DNA of 64,000 bases from Diplolepis rosae (GCA_030998225.1 JAPYXD010000412.1:124001-188000); one strand, 5' to 3'. Shown: positions 12,801-27,919, numbered from the stretch's first letter. A program made the numbers and translations. Notes: generated by a model from the letters alone, not told the origin.

Positions 12801-15800
12801 TAATCATAACGTTTTTCTAAAAGATGTATATCTTTCTTTTCAATCTAAAAACATTATTTTGAAAATCAAAAATTCAATTTTTCAACCAGAATATGTAAAA
12901 TACAAAAAAAACGTAAGAGTGCAAAATTGTTTGCTTAAATAAGATCTAAACATTTTTTCTTACAGAGTTCCTGATAAAATGTATATTTTCCGTATTCTTT
13001 TTTATGCAAATGTGGCTCTCATGGATATGTGATAAAAATCGAGCGCAAAGCGCGATTATTACAATCAGAATGTGTTCCTTTAGGCCCATGGAGTCTTAAG
13101 TAAATTGAATTTCCTTTTTCATTTGAAATCAAAAACAAATTCAGTAATTTGTACGTAAAGGAAATAGAACACCTAGAACGAAGTGCGACGACCGAATCGA
13201 CCACCATAGACGGGTTCATGTTTGTGAGCAAAGCGAGACAGGGGCTAAGAGAATGTGTCCGCGAAGCGGGCAGATGTTTTATTTTACGGACTACTGCTTA
13301 AAGTATTCTATATCAAAAGTTGGAAAAATAGAGTCTTTCTTACATATTAGGTATATTACGTATTAAAAATGTAATATTTATTACTGATAAAGTAAATATA
13401 ATTATTTTTAAAATCATATTATCAATTTAATTGTTTGCACTTTCAATAAAAAGCTAAGGATAAATAAACTAAAATAAGACATTATTTTACTGTTATTTCT
13501 TACTTTTGATGTTTCAATGTAATTACATATTGTTCAATTTCATTAAAATAATTTTTGTACCTAATTAGTGCCAATTAAAATAAATAAAATACTTAAAAAT
13601 ATGTATAATAAAATTAAAAAACAATAATTATTTTAGAACTGTAATAAATGTATTGGAGTAAACACATTAATTAGTGAAGGAATTATTTTTATTCAATTCT
13701 CTTATTGGCTGCAAAAGCATACAAAAACAATAGAAGGATGTGAAAGAGAATAAAATTGTATTACTATAATTAAATTTGACATAAGTACGTATAATACAAT
13801 ATACTGGGTGTCATATTTTGAAACCTTTACGCCAAGATTTCTGAACAATTGCGTTTCATTTGAACAGATTAAGATAAAATTTGTTGGGTTCAGAGAAGGC
13901 TATTAAATGATGATGTTGGCTTTGGCCGCGGGGTCAAGTTTAGAGATTATTTTAAGGTCAAGTTGAGTTTTTCAAACGGAAAACTTTGTTTTTCACTCTG
14001 AAAATGGAAGGAACGGAAAATGTTACGCTGACTTAAGTTTAAGAATTAATTCAAAAGAATGACCACTTCTTATTAACAATACAGTAATTTAAATATTCTG
14101 TAAATTCATTTCTTTTGATAATATATAACATACCGACAAAATTAGCGTTACCCGATACATACCGCGAAAAATTTTCTTGATCGTATTCATTCTAGCCCTT
14201 GTAAGAAGATCAAAAAATTGAGAAAATTTAGTGTAGAGAGAGAAAAAATAAATAAAAGGACGAATTCGGTGTAATTACAATTATTACTAGTACAAGTGTG
14301 ATTTAAATGTGAATGGAAATTTTTAAAATGTGTAAATTAAAGAACAATATTTGTTGCACATCACATCTAGTGAGATGCGAAGTGATTTCTTTTTACATAA
14401 GCCTAAAGCAAAAAATAATTAAGTTTAAAATGATTTACGTTTAAAAAATAGTAGGTAAGGTTGTGTATCACAAAATAATACCGAGTGTTTTGATACTTAA
14501 GTAAATACTCACGCTACTTCTTGGATTAAGAAAGCAAAAGAAAGGTTTTGTCCTATATGTCTTCTTTTTAGTAGCTGAATAACGACTCAATCTTGGCTGG
14601 AGCTAAGTAGTGCTAGTCAAATAGTACGTGTAACATATCAGACATCAAACTTGCTCGCTAAATACTGGTTAAATTCATTTTCTGAAGTTACGTTTCACAA
14701 ACAGAACACGACTCAATACGACGATATACGTACGAGGGTAGTCCCAGAAGTACCCGACCTGATGTATAGATGACGGTTGTTGTTAAAAAAAAATTTCATA
14801 TGATCGAAAGTACCAACCTTATACAGCTCAAGTTAGAAGTTTGAAGACGCTACGTTTAGTATTTGTTTGACAGCTATCAATAGTAAGCGTTCTCAGTGAA
14901 TTTGTAAACATGGAAAAAAATTGGTCATCGTTATGTGATACAATACTTTTATTTGAAAGTTCTCAGTCCAACCAATATTAAAGTCGAGCTAGATTCTAAT
15001 CTGGGGAAGTCTGCTCCTTCGTTTAAAACAATAAGGTATTAAGTCGAAGCTTACGCTGAACATGCTCTTGGCAAAACACAGTGTTTCGAGTGGTTCAAAA
15101 AATTCAAAAGTGGTAATTTTGATGTGAGAAACGAAGATCCTGGAAAACCACCGAAAAAGTGCGTTTAGTGGAATCAGAAGGGTGTTATCTATTATGACCT
15201 GTTAAAATTTGGTGAAACTGTCAACACGAATCGCTACCAACGGCAAATGATCGATTTAAATCGAGCATTACGAGAAAAACTACCGGATTATCGAAGAAGG
15301 CAACACAAAGTCATTTTTCTTCACGATAATGCCCCATCACACATAGCGAAATGGGTCAAGGAAACGATCGAGACGTTCAGTTGGGAAATACTGGCGCATG
15401 CCGCTTATTCTCCAGACTTGGCTCCGTTGGATTACCATCTGTTCGCATCACTGGGCCACGCTCTTGCTGAACAACGCTTCACTTCGTACGAAAATGTACG
15501 AGAATGGCTGGATAACTGGTTTGATTTAAAAGACGAACAGTTTTATTGGCGTGGCATTTATCACCTTCCGAAGAGGTGGGAAAATGTGTAAATAGCAATG
15601 GAGATTACTTTGAATAAAATATTTTTGATCATTTTCATGTAACAGACGTGTAACTTTTGCATAAAAATTCCGGTTTCATACTTCTAGACCCGGTAAAAGT
15701 GCGCGAATTAGCAAACATAGTAGCCAATCATACACATGAGATCCAAGCTCAGACATTCATAATTTTCTAAACGTTTTACACGTAATTCGTGTTTGAAAAA

Positions 15801-17601
15801 CTCATAGAGAATAATCTATTGGACATACATCTATAAGCTGCTATTTTGGATTCACCATCGTCAGGTCCGAAATCTTGATTTCAGAATCATAATCAGTGAC
15901 TGGTAAATTTGTCTAAAAAAGTATTCGATCCCTTACAGTGTCTGATTGTGAGTACGATTATTACTTATTTTTATCCGAGAAGGTGGATCTTGTCCTGCTA
16001 CTTTTTTATTTGAAGGAAGTATTTAACAAATGGTTTCCGTGAATATCTTATTAATATGAAGAAGAGTTTTGAGATCATTTGGTATATAGTTTTTTTCTGA
16101 ATATTAGAAATATTGAATAAAAAAAATTTTTTAAAGTAAAAAAAAATATTTAAAAAATGAAACAAGTCCTCTTCCACGTCCACGTCGTTTTTTCCGGGTC
16201 ACGCAGAGAGGAGAGAACTGGAGAGGTTTTTCTTGTGGAATCAGCAATCTTTGATCCGATTCAATCTATGAGAGTATGATCTTCGACATCAAATTCGCTA
16301 TCTCAATTCCGAAAGGATTGAATTAATATTATAAACTGTTATAAAATTAATATGAATGTCAGTATTTTGAGTCCATTTTATCTATCCCCCTTATTTGCAT
16401 TCGATTTCGCCATTTTTTAAATTTTGAAAACCTGACTTTAGATTTGTAATCAGCGACCCCAAAACCAATGTATACAAATTATAACGTTTATACGCTAATT
16501 TTTTTCAATTTTGTCCACCATATTGAATCCGCCATTTAGAATTTTGAAAATCTAACTTAAGATTCGTAATCAGCGACCCCAAAAACTCTTATAGACACTG
16601 TCAAATCTGGAGTAGGTTCAGCAGAAAAATGTGCCCCTGAAAGGGTTAAAGCCGATCTTTCGCATTGATTCATAACCATGGATAAAACATAGGTCCATTA
16701 CTTCACACTTGAGGCGAAGGAACAGTCAAAACAATAGACTACAAGGGGAGAATCGGCTCCAAAGAAGGCGAAGACAGTTCCAACTGCTGGTAAGGTCATA
16801 GCATTATAGTTTTTTGGGATGCACGCGGGATAATTTTCAATGATTATTTTCAAAAAGGAAAAACAATCAATGGCGAGTATTATGCGAGCTTACAACAGCG
16901 TTTGAGTGATGAAATCAAGAAAAAACAGCATTATTTTGTTCCTTAATAACTGATACTCAGTAGCCATACCCTTTACAGCAATTTACATTTACATCAACTT
17001 AGCGCTGAACGTAGTCCTTCGGTATTTTTTTCCATTTTTTCTGCAGATTTTGTCATAACGCAGCTTTTTAAAAATATTTTTTTGTTGCAATGGAATTCCA
17101 AGTGCATCTTACAAATTTGCGAGCGGATTTAGATTTGGGGATTGAGCTGGGTGATCTGAGAGCTTCATTTTTTGCACTTGCAAAAATTCCTGGACCCACT
17201 TCGACTTCAGTTTTGGGTTATTATCTTGCTGGAAGATCCAGTCTTCAGATTGTTACGGTCGAGTACAGGTGGTTAAATGTTTTTTTTTTTAATGTAAGAT
17301 CCTGGATTGATATTGCATAGAATTTTATTCTATACTGTATCAATTCATGACTTACAGGTGAAGAGAGACCACACTTTGTATCGCTCTTAACCTGAGCGCT
17401 TTTTGATAAACGCTGCAACTCAGCATTCCTGAGCCGGCGAGCTGGTTCGAGATAAAGGCGAGTTCTTTACTGATGTATCCAAATTTAAATAATTTATTTT
17501 CGAAATCACGTTTTAATAAATCCTCCTAGGGATGCTCTACTTTTTGTGTTTTTCAGTTGCACCTCCTAGATTTAAAATTTCAAAAATACGTCACATATAT
17601 T

Positions 17602-17680
<79 letters not shown>

Positions 17681-20600
17681 ATAAAAAATATATTAATGTG
17701 TAACTCGCGTAAATAAAAATAAGTTTATACGCGAGAGCGTAAGAACTCAACGTAGAATGAAGTACAAAGGGAATGAAAGATAGCATAAGAATGGATGGGG
17801 AGAGAAATGCGAAAGAAAATAGAACATAGAAAAAGAATAATGTAAGAGAGAAAAGGAGCGCGATAGAGAATGAAAGCTATCAGAGAAAGAGAGAGGGAGG
17901 TTCACTTCCGTGCAGTAAAGGTAGACACTGTACACTAGGCTGGGGCGAAAAACCAACATTGTGCGTCCATGAAACGCCTGGGTGCGGAAAAGTGGCCTAG
18001 TCCAATCTGCAACTCAGCGCACTTTGAAATTTTGAAATCGGATAATATCTTCAGTCTGTTCTTTGAGGGTGAAATCTCGAAATTTAACTAAAAAACACTA
18101 AAATTTAAGGTTTTGCAAAAATGGGCTTAAAGTCGATACCGATGCCTTCCAAGGGCGACTTTACGATGAAAAGTCATCAGAGGGTACTTAGAGGTCCGTA
18201 CAGAGTCGCCAAAGTCACCCCATGTCAATCCTCATGGAGGGGGAAATGGTTCAAAATTGCGTATTTTCGAGTAAAACGCTTAAATACTTGTGCGGTCCCT
18301 GGGTCATGTCTGTCTACGAGCACACGAGCGTCTGTGCCACTTCTACACTGAAGATGGACCCCCGCCCCCGAACGCCGGTCTCCTTCTCCCCTCCCCCTCC
18401 CACTGGTCGAGCGTTGTCGAGACTTGTCAGAACTTCTCATTGTCTCGTCGTTGGTTCTTTTGGTGGTAGAGATTCTGGTTCTGCCTGCATTCCCCTCTCT
18501 GGTTTGTATTCCACAGCATGTCGAAATTCGCAAAGAGAGACTTTGTGCAGTGCCCTATATTTGGTACTCCTAAAGATTTTGGTCCGAACGTTTTACCAAC
18601 GAGGGCTGACGTTCTGCGACGTTGTCAGGAGGTTCGAAGGCAAAAGGGCTGTCTTTCAGAAAAAGACAAGGAGCCTTCGTTCGGAGACATTGCCGACGAA
18701 GTCCGTTCCAAACTGATAGTTATTTGGGAATCTGCTTCTATCCCAACGGTCTCAAAGCAGCGCATTAAGGGATGTCTCACAAATCTTCATAAAAAATACA
18801 CTTCGTTGGAAAATTTATTGAAGAGTAAAACAACTTCTCAAAGCAATAAGGATGAGAAAATCGCCGCCTTCAAAGAGTACTGCTCTGAATTATTTAACAT
18901 AGCCGCTTGTAAGTGCGTTGACTTCTCTAGGCGCTCCTGTCCCAAGGAAAAGAAGGTTCCAGCCGTAGAGCATGCCTTCTATCTTGACCAAAGAGGTAAA
19001 AGACTCATGGGAATCGCCAGCGTAGATGTCTCTGAAACAAAAAGAATACATAAGAGAGCAGAACGTAATGCAAAAAGAGGCAGACTTGAACGGGGAGAGG
19101 TTGGGGAAAGCGTTCCTACTGCATCGGCCTCCACATTTTCCTCTACGATTGATATGGATATAGATTTAGATTCCTTCTTTTAGGAAGGTGAAGGTGATAA
19201 TCCTCCTCCTGAAATTAAGGTAAAGGTTGATGCTTCTACCGATGATGACAATTTTCACGACATACCACGCAGACTTGTGCAGAGAAAATCATCGCAGGCC
19301 AGACTTGACTTATCTGAAGCAGCAGTAGTTGCACAAAGATATGGTATAAGTCTACGGGCTGCGGCACATTTAAGCTCGTCTGTACTCCTTGCTGCCAATC
19401 GAGCAGGTATGATCTTCCCGGATATTTCTCAAAAAGTACCTGAGTGTCTACTCATATATAAAAGTAAGATAAGGCGCGAGAAAATTAAAACAGGCTCCAA
19501 GTTGAAGGAGGAATCACGCCATGAGGATTCTATTTGTGGCTTATACTTTGATAGTCGGAAAGACGAAACGTTGACAGCCTCCGGATTTATTAAGGAGGAA
19601 CACATATCTTTGGTGACCGAACCAGGTTCTAAATACGTAGGCCATGTCGTCACACCATCGAGCCATGCCCAATGAGAGTGATTCTATTTATAATTACGTA
19701 ACAACAGAACTGAATGGAGGCTTCGATGCAGTGGTAGTTGTGGGCTGTGACGGTAAAAATACGAATACGGGCTGGAAGGGAGGAATTATTCGTCTACAAG
19801 AGGAACGACTTGATCGTCCCTTGCAATGGGTTGTCTGTCTATTACATTTCAATGAGCTGCCGTTCAGAAGTCTTTTTGTATTTATTGACGGACCTACCAC
19901 TGGTCCGAACAAATACTCAGAATACCCTCGATGTTGTAAAGTTTAAACAAGTTGAGTGTGACTTACCTGAGATTGAGCCCACTGATCTCAGCTCAGATCA
20001 AAGGTATCTTTATGAGATATCAGATGCCATACGGTTCGGAGCGTGCTCTCCTGAGCTGGCCTCCCAGAAGATAGGCCCCATCAACATGGCTCGCTGGCTA
20101 ACAACTGCAAATAGAATTCTGAGATTATACATATCAACAAAAAGACCCACAAAGAAACTGCAAGTATTAGTTGAATACTTACTCACAGTATACGTACCTC
20201 AGTGGTTCCGCATCAGACGGGATAAGTCTATCGCTGATCTGAGTCGGCACCTCTTCCAAGCAATCAAATTGTCAAGGTTTCTTCCTCTGAAGTACCGAAA
20301 TGTGGTAAACACTTCCATTCAGACAAACGGCTTCTCTGCCATGCCAGAAAATATACTTCTTGGAATGGTAACCGACCCTAGGCTTACCGTTCGCCAAGAC
20401 GCACTCACCAAAATCCTGGAAGCAAAACATAAGCAACAGACAACTGTTAGATACAATATTGTGCCAAAAATTAATTTTGGAGCTAATGATTACACAGAAA
20501 TGATTGATTGGGAACAGACAGATGTTTCACTTACCGTACCTCCAGTTTTAATTCCTATAACAGAGGATGAACTTACCGCTAAGCTATCTATGGCCGATGG

Positions 20601-23600
20601 CTTGGTACCAGACTGGGACTTTACATCTTTCCCTTGTCACACAGTAGCGGTGGAAAGAACTGTTAGACTGGTAACAGAGGTGTTCAGAGAAGGCATCGGT
20701 CCCGAGGCTCGGGACCGACAGATACGCGCCACACTTCTTTCTCGAAAGACTGTCAACTTATTTGACACTAAGAAAGACTTTGTGGTTGTAATTAATGACT
20801 GAGACTTAAATAAGCACGTTCTACATATGGTTGGTTGGTTGGGTAGGGCGTGGGTGGATCCCGATGTGCAGCCACCTCCACGTAGTGGGTTCTGGGTCAC
20901 TCGATGTAGTAGAACTCAGTGAGCTAGGAGCTGCACAAGTATTTAAGCGTTTTACTCGAAAATACGCAATTTGGAGCCATTTCCCCCTCTATGAGGATTG
21001 GCATGGGGTGACTTTGGCGACTCGGTACGGACCTCTAAGTACTCTCTGATGACTTTTCATCGTAAAGTCACCCTTGGAAGGCATCGGTATCGATTTTAAG
21101 CCCATTTTTGCAAAACCTCAAATTTTAGTGTTTTTTTAGTGAAATTTCGAGTTTTCACCATCAAAGAACAGACTGAAGATATTATCCGATTTCAAAATTT
21201 CAAAGTGCGCTGAGTTGCAGATTGGACTAGGCCACTTTTCCGCACCCAGGCGTTTCATGGACGCACAATGTTGGTTTTTCGCCCCAGCTTACTGTACACC
21301 ATTATAGCTTTCTGCCGTTCTTTCTTTATTTCGTCCGCCCAAATTAGGAAACCTGTCTAAAATTATTGTTTCTAATAATGCTCCGATTTTTCTCTGCAGT
21401 TCAACGTGAGGTTCAAGATACACCCTACATTCTTCCTTCCCCGCGCCTTTCCTTACCAAAATACTTCTGTACTGAGTCAGCTGATTTCCCACAACGAAAG
21501 CCACGTGCTTTTTATAACCAAAACATGACTCATCTAAATACTTAAATTAATTATGTTAAGGCTTTTAATTCATATAAGCCTGTCCGAATCAAATATATTT
21601 TAATATATTAGAAACTAAAATCGTTTCTACAATTTGATGACTATGCATCAAATATTAAATCAATGAGCGCATTTCCTTTCCCACGATAAGTGTGGAAAGA
21701 GGGGAGAAATATTTGACACCTGAAAATCAGCAAATGGTGCAATATTAAAATCAGTACGGTAAAAAGTCCATCCACGTTCCTAATTTTCCCTGCCATTATT
21801 ACCTTGCCCAATCACCGATACCTTACTCATCAAAAAACCCTACCATATTCACCTCGCGATGAACTTACGAGCTGAATCTAAGCCAAGCTAAATTTGCAGT
21901 TACCCGAGCAACCCGGTACTAACCGTAACTACTCAGATAGTAGGGAATATACACTACCGGTCAGAATGGTGGGACCACCTGTTTTTCGATGATTGCTTAA
22001 ATTATCTTGATTGGAATTTTTCAAACTTTTTTATTTGAACTTTAACCTTGAGCAGTATGAAAAAAAAAATTACACATCAAATTATTTCAAATTTTATTCG
22101 AAATTTAAGAAAGCATTGAAATTTTGACTTTTTCTGCAATAACTTCTTCAAAAATTAACAAAACGAATTCATGTTGGGCTCATTTTATGAAGAATTTTGA
22201 TAGCTTTGAATTTGATTAAGAGAACAAATTTTTTCACTCACATAATTCAAATTAGGATAATTTAAGCAATTCTCGAAAAACAGGTGGTCCCACAATTCTG
22301 ACCGGTACTGTACTTTTCTCTACTTTTGCCCTACTGCGGTCTAGATTGACAGTTCCTTCGCGACTCGTTAGTTGATTGAAACCGTAAAACATTGTCTAAC
22401 GAGATATTTATTTCTGGAATCGTGTCGGGCGGACGTAAAATACGCAAGTCGTTATCTAGACAAAAGCAATTCTTTTTCTTTGGAATATATTAAAATCTAT
22501 TTCTATCTTCGGCGGATCATTCACGGTCCAAGTTAAGTTTGGCAGAACGGCAAAAAGGTGCGCGAAATCGCGGAAAAATTAATACTACCGAATCTAAAAA
22601 CGGTTGTGATAATTTTTCATGAAATATTTGAATTAGATTTAATAGGAAAATTCTAGCGGCGAAAAGGGCGAGTTTAAAAGCACTCATCCCTTTTCTGGTT
22701 AAAAGCCAACCGTTATTTTCTCTTATTAAACCTAACAGAAAGTGGCTACAGTGGTGTCGGTTTGCGTGTGCGCGTATTTGTGCGCGGATTGCAAACTAGA
22801 AGAACTAAAGTTGCCCCTTTTGGGCAACAATAACAAGAAGAATCATCATCCGCCCATTCCCGGAAATCAGGAGGAAGCTCTCTTTTTCTCTCACGCTCTG
22901 GGAGTGGTAGTCGTAAGTCTTAGAGGATAAGAGTAAGTAGGGCATTGTCCCAAAATATTTGTATTCTTAAAACTTTTATAATAAATTTTTAAAATTGGGA
23001 ATTGAAGACGAAACTTTTATTCTGCATCTGACGTATACCCGGCTGATTTTTGGCTTGGAAGACAAAGAACGTCCTGGGCAGCCAAAAAAGTTTGAAAATG
23101 AAGAACTGGTAGCATTACTCGATGAAGATTGTTGTCAAACACAAGAAGAGCTAGCAGAATTTTTGGGAGTCACTCAAGCAGCCATTTCAAAACGTTTAAA
23201 AGCAACCGGATACGTTCAAAAGCAAGGAGATTGGGTTCCACATGAACTCAAGCCGAGAGACGTTGAAAGGCGGTTTTGCATGTCCGAAATGCTGCTGGAA
23301 CGCCACAAAAAGAAGTCATTTTTGCATCGGACTGTTACTGGTGATGAAAAATGGATACTTTGCCTCTTCTGACTACCATATGTTCCGGTCGATGCAGAAC
23401 GCTCTCACTGGAATGCACAGTGGCCCAATACTTTTACACACGTCAATATAGAATAAAAACGATAGAATCTGTAAACATTTCGTTTCAAAAACTGTTGCCT
23501 ACTTTACTATTCAGTGCAAATAGTATACTCACTTTGTATATGAATACACTACCGGCCAGAATTGTCAGCCCCTTAAAAAAATCATATTAAAAAAATACCT

Positions 23601-26600
23601 TTATTTTTTTTTTTTACAGATATCTCAGTGCAAACTGAAGGTAAAATGTTTTCTTCAAACCGCTTGAAAAGCTTATTGAATTTTACGTTGAAAGAGCTTT
23701 ATTTGATTTCTTTTTGATGAAGAAAGACCGAGTAGGCGTGTGAGGAAGACCGACCTAATTTCTAATTTTTGCAAAACAATGTGGCACAAAACTTCTGCAC
23801 ACTACTGTGCGCGTTCTAAAACTTGCTTTAGACTAGTGATAAAATATTGCCTTCCCTTTAATGATAATACTCACAGTAAATGCCCAATTTTTTTCTATTC
23901 AGCTGAATAAATATACAATACAATTTTCAAAAATGGAGTATCATTTATTTTATAATAAATAACCACTGAAAATATGGTCCCTTGATTATTAATTCAATGT
24001 AAAGGTTCTGCAGCATTTTAGATTATAGAAGCATAATTGATCACGATCATCGAATTCAGAAACGCCGGATTTCCATATTGCAATCAGTCAGAAAAGCCGT
24101 ATGCCAGGGAATATAATTTCTGATTTTTCTGAGCATGTCCGAAATTACACCCCCTTCTGGCATGCGGCATTTCCGGCAAAGAAGGAAATGAACTGAAGCA
24201 TTTTAGCATGGAAACCATATCAGGCTGTTTGAATCATGGCACTGTGGCTGGATATTCGTTTCAAGAACACATCAACGAGTAGCTTAGGAAGAAATGGATT
24301 CGAACTTATTGAATTAGGTTAAGGAAAACTTGAAGTAATCTGTCAGTTTTCAAAGTTCAAAAGAAGATCATATTAAAATAATAAGAAGTGGGTACTAGAT
24401 TCAATAAAGCAAAATTACACTTCCTTGCACCCTCGAATACCATAAAATCACAATTTGACAATAAAAGTACGTTTCAGGGCAATTTTTATTCATATATTGA
24501 AGCAGTTTCTATTTGATGAACTTCAAACGGATTTGACATAAAAGCATAAATTAAGGTCATAATATAAAATTATAATTTCCTGGTTAAAGTTTTTTAAATT
24601 TGAAAAATAAAACATTATTATAAAATATATTGTATCTCTTCACATTTGGTAATTATTGACTCCTGAAGACCTGATAGGTTGATATATCTGAAAATTATAA
24701 TGAAAGGATATTTGCAACAAGCATTTGGCATGCTGCAAGAGTTCATCTTATCAACACAATACACATTCTTGCTTGAAAACACAAACGTACTCCCTACCTG
24801 TGTGCATCTACAAGCAGAACCAAAACAACGCCATCGCCGTGGAAGCTCACTACTGTACTACAAAATTTATAAACTTCGTCCATTCATTCTTGCACTCATG
24901 TATACTTCTTTCCCTCCAATCTAAAAGGGGACTTAGTTAAATTTAAAATAGAAAAAAAGATGTTTCCTCTTACCGTTGCTATTATATTTTTTTTCTCGCA
25001 AAACAGTACTTGCTACACTTATTAATGCAGAAATGTTAGGTTTAAGAACTTCGTGCCCAACTTTATACAGCGTTAAAATACTTTCGAAGATAGCTTTGTG
25101 TTCCTCAGTGTCTTCAGTCAGTGGGAGTTGATTCACAAAGACAGGGAAGATCTGGTCTAAGGGCAAAATCGAGTAATGAGTACTAATAAGTCGGGCAATA
25201 GCACCAGCTACATTATCTCTTGTTCCCGCATGAGATTCATTTTGAATTCTATTAGATAAACTTTGCAATATCTCGGGATAATACCTGAATAGTATTCGTC
25301 AAGGAATAAAGATAGTAAATGGTTTGATTTGATAATATTAATCTTTTGAATAGAAAAAAAGTGATTTGGCTCCCAATTATAATAAGATAGTTTGAGTTAG
25401 AAGGACTAAGTAAGTAATCAAAATTGTGTGAATGATAGCAAAGAGATTGCAGGATTTTTTTTATAAGACCAAATATTTAAGGATACGAATAAACAACGTC
25501 TTTTCCGTGGTAAGCAATTTCTCCGATTCCGTAAATTGCATTGTTGCGAACCTCTGAGTTTAGATCATTCGTGAGTTTGAGAAATATTGGCAAAATTTGC
25601 TGTACAAAAGGTGCCACAGCATGTTTCAAACCGGAGAAACATTCAGATATGACGCCAACCGCAAATGATCTTTGAGCTTCACTTTTGTTTTTTTTCTGTA
25701 AACAATAAAAAAAAGGTCAGATTTGAAATAATAATAGAAACTTTAATAGGATACATACCAATCTCTCTTTGATCAAAGGTAGCACAGTTTGAAAGAATGA
25801 AGCGAATTCCTCAGGAGGAATTGCTCTTCCAAAATTGGTTAATACATCACCAGCACACTCAACTAACAATTCGTCTTGCTCAGCTTCCATGTACTCATCT
25901 TCTGCATCTTCCTGACCCTGACAATCAGTCCTACCTAAATCAGAAAATGTTGAACAATGCAATCACTTCAACTCATAATAATAATATACAAATTAATTTT
26001 ACCTGACAGAATTTCTGTGATACAATTCATAATAGCATCTTTGTGTCCTTCGCCTACAACAACATCTGATTTCATTTCCTTTAGCATCATTGCCAGTCCA
26101 TCTAATGCACTAATGACAACTGGGCGTTCAAAGTCTAGTCTAATTATTTCAGAAAGTTTTGGGATGAAAACAGATACGGCTTTTTGAGTTGCTTGTGTCC
26201 CTTCAACATCATTATTTTTTGAAAAATTAATACAGAACTGTGCAAGTGCATCTATCGCTGCTCTCTTAATGTCTTCCTGTGGGTAACTGATGACCTTGAA
26301 AACCTCATTGAACGAGACTTGGAGGAAAGGCAAAAATACTTCTCTAAAATAGGTTCATATTTTCAGTATAAATTGACAATAGAGAGTTCTAATTCTTCGA
26401 AAAAACTTACTCTGTGTATTCAGCGATTTCCTTGAGTGCCAGAATAGCCTCTTCTTTTTCCTCTATATATGCATTTTCTACACTAAATCCTGCAATGTCA
26501 TCATCATCTGCATCGTCCTCATTGTCTGTATTTTCAATGTCCTCCTCTCCTTCACTTTCACTATTACCCACGAGTTCGTATATAGGAAATGCAGCATCTT

Positions 26601-27876
26601 CATTATCTTTATAATGCGTCTGAAAAAAGATACATATTATACATTCAGTTGTTAAAAAAGTATTATTCCGAATTTCCATACTGATTTTTTTATTACTTAC
26701 AACAACACCCTCAGAGCTTTTGATACTACTGATCATCTGTTCAACAATTGGAGAAAGCGCGAAATCCATTTCCTTCTGCATAACCATACTAACAGAAGCA
26801 AAAAGTCCATAAACAGATTTCTTTAAATCAGGATCATCTATTTCTTTTAATAAATTCATACCACATTTGAGTGCCCTCAAAGCTATTGCCACCGTTTTAT
26901 CATTCTTTCCGTTACTTCCTATTGTTCTCACAATTACTCCAAGGGTGTCTAGAATGTGATAATAAACCTTCGTTTCATAGAATCTTATAATATAATACAT
27001 ACATGTAGTTCTTTTTCAGTAACGGTAACTATAAAAATTGTTACTTTATTCGTTACTTTTGAAATATTGTACAGGCATTTTTTTCATCACGACATTAAAT
27101 GTAGTTAATTGCTCTTGCGGCGATTTTTTTATTCTCACTATTCGAATTGTGGCAGCACTTCCAGCGACCAATCGCTCAGCAACACTTTAGAAGTTGATTG
27201 ACAGTAAAAAAAAAAACAGCAATTAGTATATTTTGTTTTTATGTACACACACATGTTTGTTAGTACCAGTTTGAACGACGGAACCAACTAACAATAATTG
27301 CTGTGAAAAATAAAAAAAGAATACAGATGAAAATAAGCGTTAATCATTTTTCTTAGTAAATATTTTTATATTTGTGAAAGTAACAATATTTACTTTCTCT
27401 GCAGTAATAACTAAAAAAACTATATTTTAAAACGGTAACGATAAAAGTAACTAGTTATTTTTCCGTGTTGTAATTATAACGATAAACAGTTCATTTTAAA
27501 ACGTAACTCATCCATGGCTAGTTAGTATATTATATAATATAAGATATAGAGTGACCCTTTTCAACCTTTAATTTCAATTACCCTGTCATGACAAGGTTAT
27601 CTTCAAATATTAAATGGAAAATTCCCATTTTCGACCCCAAACTTGAAAAGAGGTTATTATTAAGTTATTGTGAAAGACGTCTCGAAAATAATGCTATGGA
27701 TCAGATAAATCTCGTTTTTCATGAAGCTTTTAACCGAATCTTACCTATCCCAAAGTTAGAACTCAATCTTCAGATGATCATTAACTCGGACTCAATATCA
27801 ACTTCAAGGTCATTTCCAAGTCTACCTGCTTTTTGCGTGCCTGTGGTAAAAAAGGAGTCTCATATTCAAAATGTGA

Positions 27877-27919
<43 letters not shown>

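Larger units (their letters stand above)
17927..21299. mobile_element. DNA transposon with ~365-bp TIRs and 9-bp TSD
   Basis: ACTGTACAC flanks both edges (17927-17935 and 21291-21299). Inside, the ends read AGGCTGGGGCGAAAAACC and, inverted, AAGCTGGGGCGAAAAACC. The inverted match continues to about 18300 and 20925 with roughly 95 percent identity by eye. The 3355-bp element encodes one long broken ORF on the plus strand. Long TIRs and a 9-bp duplication would fit Mutator-like or other 8-9-bp groups, but I cannot assign a superfamily from the protein. Confidence 0.85.
6812..24973 (-). other. 18.2-kb last intron of IPO4
   Basis: The intron runs from donor GTAAGAG at 24973 to acceptor CCTAG at 6812. 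It is filled with TE fragments listed separately. Stretches 6812-7230, 7490-8270 and 8940-9618 are AT-rich with nothing recognisable. Confidence 0.85.

Noticed and set aside
17601..17786. Minus-strand frame ending in an IY repeat
   Set aside because: Translation of the (TA)n microsatellite. The same applies to the tail of the frame at 27588.
24850..24920. Possible alternative last exon of IPO4 (acceptor CCCCTTTTAG, 23 codons ending in TAG, in phase with the exon at 24974)
   Set aside because: It is open and in phase, but the peptide (DWRERSIHECKNEWTKFINF...) does not resemble the importin-4 C-terminus, whereas the exon at 6687-6811 does and also fits in phase. It could be a minor alternative end; transcript data would decide.
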